Source: Deltaproteobacteria bacterium
GTDB taxonomy: Bacteria; Bdellovibrionota_B; Oligoflexia; Oligoflexales; Bog-1112
Reading direction: 5' to 3'
Length of the DNA: 64,000 nt
NCBI GenBank assembly: GCA_016186945.1
Contig: JACPKR010000038.1
Span: 32,072 to 96,071, forward strand
A program made the translations under genes and the position numbers. This document shows positions 26,522-33,327 of the stretch, in pieces. The notes beneath the pieces are model-generated. The model was not told the origin of the DNA. It was given only the letters and a program-made list of their open reading frames with translations, and ran no database searches. The stretch's first letter is position 1. Each line of letters begins with the position of its first letter.

Positions 26522-27235
26522 CTAGTCTTCATTCAGAATCTGCAACCCCAACATGAACTTCGAAAAGGAAACCTGCTGCAAAGCGATCAACCCGATGAAC
26601 GGAAGCTTCGGACGTGTCTGCATCGTCTTGATTTCTAACACGTGCCAGGGAAGCGTTGCGTTCGATATCCGACGAGGCAAACCGTTTGCCATAGAGAACA
26701 CCTCGATGTTCGTATCAAGCGTAATGCGATAATCATACGCACGGTACCGAAAACGGTAATACTTGACACGGATCGAGGGCAAAAGAGGCCCCATCCTCTG
26801 AGCATTGTAGGCAATCGTCTGAAACTGGACGTCATTGGGATCTTTGGGGAACAAGTCTTCCCAGTTAGGTGCCATGCCAAGGGGCGAACTTGCCGTAACA
26901 ATCCTTGCCTTGTACTTGCCCACACCGAACAAGTCTTTCATCTTCTGATGAACTTGTAGGTAGGTGCCTCCCCCATAACCCCTGATGCGAAACTTGGTTT
27001 TTTGAGAATCCCCGTTCTGACATTCGTCTAAGAAACGCTCATTGGGTGTATCGTAGTATATCGAATCAACTATCCCCTCAGGAAAGGGATCCGAACCTCC
27101 ACAAAACTCCTCGAGGACGTTACGGACGAAGTGAAGAGACTCGTGCGGCACCATGAACTTGTACTCGTAGTACGAGAACCGAGCCGGATGAGGAGGATTT
27201 GCAAAAATCGTAAGCCTATTTGGCGTACCTGTCAT
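26522..27235 (-). CDS. VTC-domain (polyphosphate polymerase-like) protein
   Basis: 237 residues matching the triphosphate-tunnel VTC domain of yeast polyphosphate polymerase: YYEYKFMVP near the N-terminus, SIYYDTPN, KFRIRGYG with basic tunnel residues, IRVKYYRFRYRAYDYRITLD and VLEIKT before SFSKFMLGLQ. The basic and acidic tunnel residues (Lys, Arg, Glu) appear to be kept. It may make or sense polyphosphate; catalytic activity has not been shown by the sequence. First gene of the operon. A good promoter lies upstream (27279-27307). The ATG at 27235 is preferred over GTG 27247. Confidence 0.85.
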   Translation of the reverse strand: MTGTPNRLTIFANPPHPARFSYYEYKFMVPHESLHFVRNVLEEFCGGSDPFPEGIVDSIYYDTPNERFLDECQNGDSQKTKFRIRGYGGGTYLQVHQKMKDLFGVGKYKARIVTASSPLGMAPNWEDLFPKDPNDVQFQTIAYNAQRMGPLLPSIRVKYYRFRYRAYDYRITLDTNIEVFSMANGLPRRISNATLPWHVLEIKTMQTRPKLPFIGLIALQQVSFSKFMLGLQILNED

Positions 27236-27278
27236 AACTCCCCCCACTTTCTTTATTGTGGGTTATTTGACTACTTTC

Positions 27279-27307
27279 ATTGTAGTCGGGGAGATGTAAA
27301 AAAGCAA
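27279..27307 (-). promoter_or_regulatory. Sigma70-type promoter and overlapping palindrome for the VTC operon
   Basis: On the minus strand TTGCTT (27307-27302) and TACAAT (27284-27279) are separated by exactly 17 bases. The -10 box lies inside the perfect hairpin GACTAC...GTAGTC (27269-27287), which could be an operator. Confidence 0.6.
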
Positions 27308-27350
27308 TATTTACAATTAGTTATAAATACAGGTAGACGACTCAAAGTTT

Positions 27351-27433
27351 ATATTGAAGTTTTTGAAAAGGGGCTTGGGGAAAGAACTTTTTTCAAAAAG
27401 TTTTTCCCCAAATTGATTATCTTGAATGCTATA
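27351..27433 (+). repeat. Second repeat family, right part only
   Basis: ATATTGAAGTTTTTGAAAAG...CTTGAATGCTATA matches 6226-6308 over about 83 bases with few changes. The left half and its terminus are absent. It lies next to the broken gene at 27471-27880. Confidence 0.75.
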
Positions 27434-27470
27434 TATGATTAAGCCAATTAAGGAAGCGTGGCGGAGATCT

Positions 27471-27880
27471 TTATTTCTTGCGAAGAAACTCCCGCACATT
27501 GGCCTGTTCCAGGGCTTTCCAATTTCTGTATGCGGTTTCAGTATTGCAGCCGATTGTCTTTACAACCTGATAAGGCGTTTGATCGGGATTCAGATATATT
27601 TGCCAGACAATATCTGCTCTCCAGTTAGCGCCAAACAAAGCCCGCAGTCGCAACCAAAAGTGGTGACGCAATACATAGTCCCGATTGAGTAGTTTTTTCT
27701 CTACCCCTGCAATATCGCCCAGCGTTTATTTGCACCCATAAAGTTTGCTATGCCACCGATCCACGCTTTGGTGGTCATTGGAGAGACTCGAATTAAGGCT
27801 TTCAGACGTTCAATATGGAGAAGGTCCCCATAATTTTGGAGCCAACAAAGGACGAGTTTGAGAGTTTTGCTGTCACCAGG
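27471..27880 (-). pseudogene. Truncated, frameshifted gene remnant with HTH-like end
   Basis: Two coding-like minus-strand segments join only by a one-base shift at about 27703-27706, where CAGGGGTAG gives a stop. An extra G would restore GVEKKLLNRDYVLRHHF. The first part reads TLKLVLCWLQNYGDLLHIER, the second HFWLRLRALFGANWRADIVW, ending in a helix-turn-helix-like TPYQVVKTIGCNTETAYRN. The 5' end is replaced by the repeat element that begins at 27881. I do not recognise the family; it may have been a regulator or a nucleotidyltransferase partner. The frameshift could also be an assembly error. Confidence 0.55.
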
Positions 27881-28043
27881 CGTAAGCCACTTGGGGCAAG
27901 GAGGTGGTTTGGAGGAAACTGCGCAGCTGGTTCCTCCAAGAAAAATCATGGGGGAGCGACCCTTCGCTTTGCTCAGGGCAGGCTTTTCCCTCGCCCCCCC
28001 AAACCCCCCTCTCCCTATTTGCCCCAAGTGGCTTACCCATTAC
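27881..28043 (+). repeat. Dispersed hairpin element, complete variant with internal insert
   Basis: CGTAAGCCACTTGGGGCAAG to GCCCCAAGTGGCTTACCCAT, so both inverted termini are present. It carries an extra internal stretch (about 27961-27988: CCTTCGCTTTGCTCAGGGCA...) also found in the copy at 45010-45149. It truncates the neighbouring gene remnant. Confidence 0.88.
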
Positions 28044-28320
28044 ATCCACAGTAATTAACATTCTGTATTTATTTAATAATTTACATTAATTTTGTTTGAA
28101 AATCGCAGATCTCATGAAAGAGGTTCCTTTCGGGGGGATAAAAGTTTGTAAGACACACCTAAACCCGAAGCAGCAACAAAAAAGACTGCTGGAATAAAAT
28201 ACCCCACGGCGCCGGATGCAGCGCGTGCTCACGATGTCATTGGATCCACTTTCTACATTGCGTAATGCTAGTTATGTCTCAGGGACTAAAGTTCGGCCCT
28301 GGACATCCGATATACATATT
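28044..28320. other. AT-rich intergenic stretch, no gene seen
   Basis: Between the repeat element and the toxin-antitoxin operon. No reading frame with family similarity, tRNA or repeat copy was recognised. It may hold the promoter of the toxin-antitoxin pair. Confidence 0.5.
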
Positions 28321-28340
28321 GCTATTGTATTGACAATAGC
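28321..28340 (+). promoter_or_regulatory. Inverted repeat upstream of the toxin-antitoxin pair, possible operator
   Basis: GCTATTG TATTGA CAATAGC is a perfect 7-bp inverted repeat 17 bases before the toxin start at 28358. Type II pairs usually autoregulate through such sites; binding here is inferred. Confidence 0.45.
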
Positions 28341-28357
28341 AGCTGGTGGAGCCGCTG

Positions 28358-28645
28358 ATGAAGTTCGTATTTACGGGGCGAATCAGACAGAAACTGAAAG
28401 AGAAACATGGTGTTATCCCCGAAGAAGTTAAGCAGTGTTTTTGTAACCGGGCTGGGCGCTTTCTTGAAGATACGAGAGAGGAGCACCGGACCGCTCCACC
28501 CACACAGTGGTTTATCTCCGAGACAGAAACCGGGAGACGACTCAAGGTGGTTTTCGTCGAGGATGTTGATGAAGGCGTCGTCTACATCAAGACCACTTAC
28601 GAACCGAACGCCACCGAGGAGAAGATTTATGGCAAATACAGTTAA
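28358..28645 (+). CDS. BrnT-like toxin candidate
   Basis: 95 residues resembling the small proteins often labelled ADP-ribosyl-(dinitrogen reductase) hydrolase, which are BrnT-like RNase toxins. Seen: KLKEKHGVIPEEVKQCF, RFLEDTREEHRTAPPTQWFI, then two strands LKVVFVEDVD and VVYIKTTYEPN, the compact alpha/beta order of the BrnT/RelE-like fold. The ATG at 28358 has GGTGGAG six bases upstream. The downstream antitoxin overlaps it by 17 bases, the usual toxin-first order of brnTA. Activity is inferred from family and context. Confidence 0.7.
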   Translation: MKFVFTGRIRQKLKEKHGVIPEEVKQCFCNRAGRFLEDTREEHRTAPPTQWFISETETGRRLKVVFVEDVDEGVVYIKTTYEPNATEEKIYGKYS

Positions 28646-28907
28646 GAGAGAGAAACAGTCACTTGAATTTGTCGATGACTCGGATCGTTGGGAGAGCGGC
28701 GAGTTGGGTGCTGACGAGAATTCCGTTCGCGTATCCACCCAAGGCACGGAATCTAGGATCGATGAAGGTCTTGGCCTTCAGATGGTGTCCATGCGGCTGC
28801 CGAAGGATGTGGTGGAACAGTTCAAGGTTCTGGCTAGGGAGCAAGGGCTTGGTTATCAGCCATTCATTCGGCAGATCCTGATGAACTACCTGCGGGATCA
28901 TAAGTAG
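28629..28907 (+). CDS. BrnA/CopG-like antitoxin candidate
   Basis: 92 residues. The C-terminal part VSMRLPKDVVEQFKVLAREQ followed by GLGYQPFIRQIL is a ribbon-helix-helix-type DNA-binding unit of the BrnA/CopG antitoxin class. The N-terminal 45 residues are acidic and probably bind the toxin. It overlaps the toxin gene by 17 bases, so the pair is co-translated. The antitoxin would both neutralise the toxin and repress the operon. Confidence 0.72.
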   Translation: MANTVKREKQSLEFVDDSDRWESGELGADENSVRVSTQGTESRIDEGLGLQMVSMRLPKDVVEQFKVLAREQGLGYQPFIRQILMNYLRDHK

Positions 28908-29022
28908 GTTGACGATGACTCTTCCCACAAACGATGGGGTCTTGAACTGTCTTAGTTGGCACGTTCTTTGCGTTATTTCCAGACGTAGTGTTTTTCACAA
29001 ACGTCCGTAAGGACTACGCCGC

Positions 29023-29052
29023 GAGAGAGAGTAAGATTCCTTACCCTCTCTC
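29023..29052 (+). terminator. Possible terminator after the toxin-antitoxin pair
   Basis: GAGAGAGAGTAAG / CTTACCCTCTCTC stem of 13 bp with one mismatch and a 4-base loop. The sequence after it is only moderately T-rich. A smaller hairpin GTCCGTAAGGAC lies at 29003-29014. Confidence 0.35.
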
Positions 29053-29075
29053 TTCCTTGACTTTGCATCAGCCCT

Positions 29076-29141
29076 GGGCAAGGAGGTGGTTTGGAGGAAA
29101 CTGCGCAGCTGGTTCCTCCAAGAAATCCACGGGGGGGAGGC
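29076..29141 (+). repeat. Dispersed hairpin element, core
   Basis: GGGCAAGGAGGTGGTTTGG with the complete hairpin and AAATCC, then a short G-rich run. It is next to the stop of the lipoprotein gene at 29161. Confidence 0.85.
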
Positions 29142-29160
29142 GGCTCTAAACAACTCCATG

Positions 29161-30990
29161 CTAAAGCGGCTTTAGAACACGGTCTAATACTTCACGCTTG
29201 TGCTCAATATACCCGACCTCTGTGAGGAGCCTGCTAAACGCATCCCCAAAACTGTCTAAGGACTGCTGAACGCAAGATGTGAAAGATTGGTTCATCGAAC
29301 TTTCCGTTAAGAGCATTGCTCGGACAGCTAGCGTGCCCGCGACTACAGCCACACTCGTTCCCTTTCCTCCAACCCCCTTGTCCGGAGACGTCGATTTTGT
29401 GCTTGCATCTACACCTTGCAATCTTTGAGCAGTCGCAAATTCCTGCGCAAATGTACGCGCCTGAGCCTCAACCCTACTCGGGATGGACATGATCCCCCCC
29501 CCGAAATCCTTCTTGTAGATTCTCCCTAAGCAAGTCCCTGTCACCGCAGCACAATTATGGGTTAGGATATTGTACTCCCTACCGTACGAATTTTGAGCGC
29601 CCATCATTCTTTCTCTCATTGTTCGATAGGTCTGCAAATTATGGGCTATCTTCGCTCTGCCTGCCACACTGAGTTGCTCAAATTTCGGGTACGCAAGCTC
29701 TGGCTTGAGTCGCTGCTGTTCTGATGGAAAAATGTGATGCCAATATATGTCCTCCCCTTCAAGCAAGCCCATTTCCGCCTTCAGGGAACTTGTCAGGGTC
29801 GAGTAACTTTCAAGATTGTCCCTTAGAAAGACATAGTTTCGCATGTCCACCTGCAATTTTTGTAAAATTTCTGGCTCAGATGTTCTCAGACGCTCATAGT
29901 CATCAAAGCCTGTAAGAAAGTCTGCTCGTTTCAGGTAGGCTTCAAGAGCTTCATTAGTGGACAAATTTAACCTAGTTTTTAAAGATTCCTTGACCTCAGC
30001 AAGGTGGCTCTTCAACCCACTGTCGTAAATATTTTTTTCTTCAAAGTAAACTGTTTGTTGGAACCATTTGTGAAAGCTCTCGAACTGCTCTTCGGTCATG
30101 GGAGGCAATTCCGTAATCACCCTTCTGGTTGTTCCAAAACGAGCCGCATCAACCTCATAGCTATTTCCCATAGCCCAGGAAATATAGACACGGCGTGGAC
30201 TAGGCGTTTCGTCACCAATGAGGAGAGCTGAGTGTCCAAACATTTTGAGAAGAGCTATGCTTGGATCAATTTTTTCAGGATGCCATGTAATCAATCTAAC
30301 TCTTATAGCGCCGACCTGGCCTGGAGTTGCAAGACCAAGGGACAGCTTTTGCCCAAAAGAGCTGAAGTTTATCTGCCCTTGTCTGTGATACTGTTCCTGG
30401 AAGAATTCAGGGCCGTTTTCAATTAATTCATCTACAGACCCCCTATAATCCTCAACCGACTTTTTAAAAGTATCTTCCTCCTGGTTATTCCCTAGACAAA
30501 CATCCAGAGAATTCTTATGGGCTTCAAACGAGTTGTAAAGTTCTGTCAGTGTCTCTGACATTTCGATATTTAGTGATAACGTTAGGCGATGAACATCGAA
30601 CATAGTCTGATCGTTATAGGAATCGAAAGTTATCTTCCGTTCCTCTGACCATGGGGAGCATTTCCCATCGTCACTCTGCCCGGAAAATTGACATCGTCTA
30701 AATTGCAGAGAGTTGGCTCCAGGAACAAATCCAACCAGGTTAAGTTTCGACTCAGATGAAAAGTCTTCGACACAAGATTGCTTGTCACAAATTTTGTATC
30801 GGAAAAACTCACCCTTGTTCAGCGGAAACTCAAGAACAGGAATTTTCTCGTTATTGACGGTCTGATACGAAATGTTCCCCAGCTGCTGCCCAGAAAGCGT
30901 CTGCTCCTCCTCATGGCTTTTTTTGCAGGTTGACATGAGGAATAGAATTGAACATAGAGCTAGAGTAGCAACTCTGCGAACTCGTAGCAT
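29161..30990 (-). CDS. Lipoprotein with putative permuted papain-like (His...Asn-Cys) domain
   Basis: 609 residues. Lipobox FLMSTC (Cys22), then an N-terminal beta-rich region. His253 in MFGHSALLIG follows a strand VRLITW, and much later comes HNCAAVTGTC with Cys480. This His-before-Cys order with Asn-Cys is the pattern of permuted NlpC/P60-like (LRAT/PPPDE-type) thiol enzymes, so an envelope peptidase or acyltransferase is possible; this is inference from motif order. A C-terminal hydrophobic segment (about 545-565) may be a second membrane contact. It is a paralogue of the gene 12 bases upstream (31003-32586). Confidence 0.6.
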   Translation of the reverse strand: MLRVRRVATLALCSILFLMSTCKKSHEEEQTLSGQQLGNISYQTVNNEKIPVLEFPLNKGEFFRYKICDKQSCVEDFSSESKLNLVGFVPGANSLQFRRCQFSGQSDDGKCSPWSEERKITFDSYNDQTMFDVHRLTLSLNIEMSETLTELYNSFEAHKNSLDVCLGNNQEEDTFKKSVEDYRGSVDELIENGPEFFQEQYHRQGQINFSSFGQKLSLGLATPGQVGAIRVRLITWHPEKIDPSIALLKMFGHSALLIGDETPSPRRVYISWAMGNSYEVDAARFGTTRRVITELPPMTEEQFESFHKWFQQTVYFEEKNIYDSGLKSHLAEVKESLKTRLNLSTNEALEAYLKRADFLTGFDDYERLRTSEPEILQKLQVDMRNYVFLRDNLESYSTLTSSLKAEMGLLEGEDIYWHHIFPSEQQRLKPELAYPKFEQLSVAGRAKIAHNLQTYRTMRERMMGAQNSYGREYNILTHNCAAVTGTCLGRIYKKDFGGGIMSIPSRVEAQARTFAQEFATAQRLQGVDASTKSTSPDKGVGGKGTSVAVVAGTLAVRAMLLTESSMNQSFTSCVQQSLDSFGDAFSRLLTEVGYIEHKREVLDRVLKPL

Positions 30991-31002
30991 TTAAACTCCA
31001 AG

Positions 31003-32586
31003 TCATCGTTTTTGATACATGTTGTCAAATCGTTCAGACTGTGCTTGAAGAATGGCTTCAAAAAAAGCCTGAGAGCGAACCTGATATTCTTCCAGCAGTC
31101 CACTACACGATCCTTCTAGACGCATAGAGGCAGCAGCACCGGCAACCGCTGCTCCGGTTAAAACAATTCCCAACAGAGCGACTCCCCTGGCATCACCGCT
31201 TGTGCGTCTGGCCTTCATCTCTCCCCGAACAGCCTCCTGCTTATGAGCCAAAGCCTGTGAACGCACTAGTGCTGGGGTGTCACTTGCTTGGATTGTTCTA
31301 TGTTGGTAGGGACGGAATTCATCGGTATTGTAAATGTCCTGTAAAACGCACATGCCTCTTTGCGCGCAATTCCAATTTGCTTTGTTATAGCTCTTTTCCT
31401 TCTGTTTTCTTGTACGATAGGCTCGCTGATATTCAAGAACCTTTTGGTAAGAATCAGAGTCCGGTTTTTTCCGAAGGGTTTCCTGCCATTTTTTCCCTTC
31501 TCTCCCTTCCAACCACGAATACGCGTCTTTTTGCGCAGTGCCCGCAGGGAGGTCTTGCTTGAACTTGGAAAACGTTGTCTCTTCAACTTTGCGAAGTTGG
31601 GTGTCCAACTCTTCATCCCAATAGCCACCCGTCTTCTGGTATGCCGCTTTGAACTGAGCCGCTTTCTCTTTCGTGATTTCCGGAAGTTCGATCACTTCCA
31701 GATCGGTCTTCTGGAATACATCCACGTCTTCACTCCAGCTATTGCGAAACGGAACTGAGTAGTAATCTGCCCCTTCTGGAAGAGATCTTGTTTCGAGTGC
31801 CGATTCCAGGTTAAATGCTCCTACAACGATGGCAACATGCCGATCATTGATTATTCTCTGGTAGAGTCTATCAAAGAATTGGGGCAACTCCTTCTGCTTC
31901 CAAACAAGCAAGGTTACTTTTACCGACTCTTTGTTAACGAGTTCAAATTTGTCAGTTTGTTCGGTTTGAAGAGCAGAAATTATGAACTGCGGGTTGGTCT
32001 CAACATCGATACGATTAGCAAAATGGAACGGAGTAGGGTCCCTTACTATAGCTGCTGAAACAAAGCTGTCGGGCTGGATGCCACACTGACGTAATTTTTC
32101 TCTCCACTCAACCGCATAAAGAAAAAACTCACTCGCTGACGATCTCACCAGAAGAGAATTCGTCCGTTCATTTGCCACGAACGTCGACAATTCAGCCGGA
32201 ACCTCTCCCTGCTGATAAGGAAAGGGAGGAAGCGAGTCTCGGCAAGCCAAACCGTCAATGTTTGTCCAACGACAAAAAAAAAGGGTGACCGTGTACTGTC
32301 CCGGAGCAAGCCAGTCTATTGTATGATTCTGAAAGGTAAAGAAATCAGTCTGGCATTCAGAATCACTTGCCTTGTCGGGGCAGATTTCGACCCGTACAAT
32401 GTCTTGCGGGTCCTTCTTTGGGAAATTTAAACCAAGAAACTTGGTCCCTTTGGCAGCTTCAGTTTCAAAGGTCTCATAAACCAAAACTCGATTAGGGCCT
32501 GTTGATTCCCCTTCCAGCACTGGCCTCTTAGGGGTTTTGCACCCAAAAGCAAGAAAAAGGAAAACTACAACGCATATGTTTTTCAT
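31003..32586 (-). CDS. Paralogous lipoprotein with putative permuted papain-like domain
   Basis: 527 residues, lipobox FLAFGC (Cys16). It aligns by eye with its neighbour: VTLLVW strand, then His250 in NDRHVAIVVGA (neighbour GHSALLIG), VIELPEITKEKAAQF (neighbour VITELPPMTEEQFESF), and Cys407 in NWNCAQRGMCVL (neighbour THNCAAVTGTC). It ends with a similar Ala/Gly-rich hydrophobic segment and a charged tail. The active-site residues appear kept in both copies. The ATG at 32586 is selected because it begins the signal peptide; an upstream in-frame ATG at 32613 gives no better signal. The pair is probably one transcript. Confidence 0.6.
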   Translation of the reverse strand: MKNICVVVFLFLAFGCKTPKRPVLEGESTGPNRVLVYETFETEAAKGTKFLGLNFPKKDPQDIVRVEICPDKASDSECQTDFFTFQNHTIDWLAPGQYTVTLFFCRWTNIDGLACRDSLPPFPYQQGEVPAELSTFVANERTNSLLVRSSASEFFLYAVEWREKLRQCGIQPDSFVSAAIVRDPTPFHFANRIDVETNPQFIISALQTEQTDKFELVNKESVKVTLLVWKQKELPQFFDRLYQRIINDRHVAIVVGAFNLESALETRSLPEGADYYSVPFRNSWSEDVDVFQKTDLEVIELPEITKEKAAQFKAAYQKTGGYWDEELDTQLRKVEETTFSKFKQDLPAGTAQKDAYSWLEGREGKKWQETLRKKPDSDSYQKVLEYQRAYRTRKQKEKSYNKANWNCAQRGMCVLQDIYNTDEFRPYQHRTIQASDTPALVRSQALAHKQEAVRGEMKARRTSGDARGVALLGIVLTGAAVAGAAASMRLEGSCSGLLEEYQVRSQAFFEAILQAQSERFDNMYQKR

Positions 32587-32629
32587 TTTCAGTTCCCAAT
32601 GTGCATAATCCATGTTGTTGTTTCAGTAT

Positions 32630-32896
32630 ATTATGCATAAGCCACGCGGGGCAAGGAGGTGGTTTGGAGGAAACGTAATGCGTAAGCCACGCGGGGCAAG
32701 GAGGTGGTTTGGAGGAAACGTAATGCGTAAGCCACGCGGGGCAAGGAGATGGTTTGGAGGAAACGTAATGCGTAAGCGACGCGGGGCAAGGAGGTGGTTT
32801 GGAGGAAACGTAATGCGTAAGCCACTCGGGGCAAGGAGGTGGTTTGGAGGAAACTGCGCAGCTGGTTCCTCCAAGAAATCCCTGGGGGGAGGCGGC
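32630..32896 (+). repeat. Dispersed element: tandem array of five 45-bp left-half units plus one core
   Basis: Units of exactly 45 bases (GTAATGCGTAAGCCACGCGG, GGCAAGGAGG, TGGTTTGGAGGAAAC) repeat at 32630, 32675, 32720, 32765 and 32810. The last runs on into the hairpin and CCCTGGGGGGAGGCGGC. Small differences (GAGATGG in unit 3, AAGCGACG in unit 4, CACTCGGG in unit 5) show the array is not perfectly young. Lies between the lipoprotein pair and the thioesterase. Confidence 0.9.
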
Positions 32897-32900
32897 TCCT

Positions 32901-33305
32901 CTAAGCTTTCTGATCCCCCGACCTTCCAAAGGAATCAACGGGCAGTCTGGTGGGATGACCGCGTTCATTGACAGACACAAGGCGGACAAGGCCAGTGACA
33001 TGCGTGCTAGTTACCCCGTTTTCATTTAGACACGCAGTATGGTGGCAGGTGACTACTGCAGGATGGTCGAACACGATCTTACTTTTTATTGTGATGACGT
33101 CGCCATGACGGACGGGTTTGTGGAAGCTAAGCTGAGCATCCTTCACGACGAAGTGCTTGCCTTCGAGGTAAAGTTTCCTCAGTTGCTCGCGACCGAAAAG
33201 TTCTTCCCGAGCACGTTCGAAGAATTTTAGAAAATTAGCGTGATAGACATAACCCGTGAAGTCCGTATCTTCATAGTAAATCGGCACCTGGAATTCACCT
33301 TCCAC
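32901..33305 (-). CDS. ybgC: YbgC-like acyl-CoA thioesterase (hot-dog fold)
   Basis: 134 residues, the usual YbgC length. The 4HBT motif YYEDTDFTGYVYHANFLKF near the N-terminus contains the catalytic Asp, followed by ERAREELFG. These enzymes hydrolyse short acyl-CoA or acyl-ACP and are often linked to the Tol-Pal envelope system, which is not in view here. The GTG at 33305 is chosen because AGGAG lies four bases upstream and the length fits. A TTG at 33365 would extend it into the end of tex. Confidence 0.85.
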   Translation of the reverse strand: MEGEFQVPIYYEDTDFTGYVYHANFLKFFERAREELFGREQLRKLYLEGKHFVVKDAQLSFHKPVRHGDVITIKSKIVFDHPAVVTCHHTACLNENGVTSTHVTGLVRLVSVNERGHPTRLPVDSFGRSGDQKA

Positions 33306-33327
33306 AAGTCTCCTCGAAAGTTTCCGT

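Noticed and set aside
28407-28907. 166-residue version of the antitoxin
   Set aside because: The upstream half is the toxin gene in another frame; the ATG at 28629 fits the antitoxin family.
32630-32896. Possible CRISPR or protein repeat (15-residue units)
   Set aside because: The 45-bp units are contiguous pieces of the dispersed element; no ribosome-binding site or family similarity for a protein.
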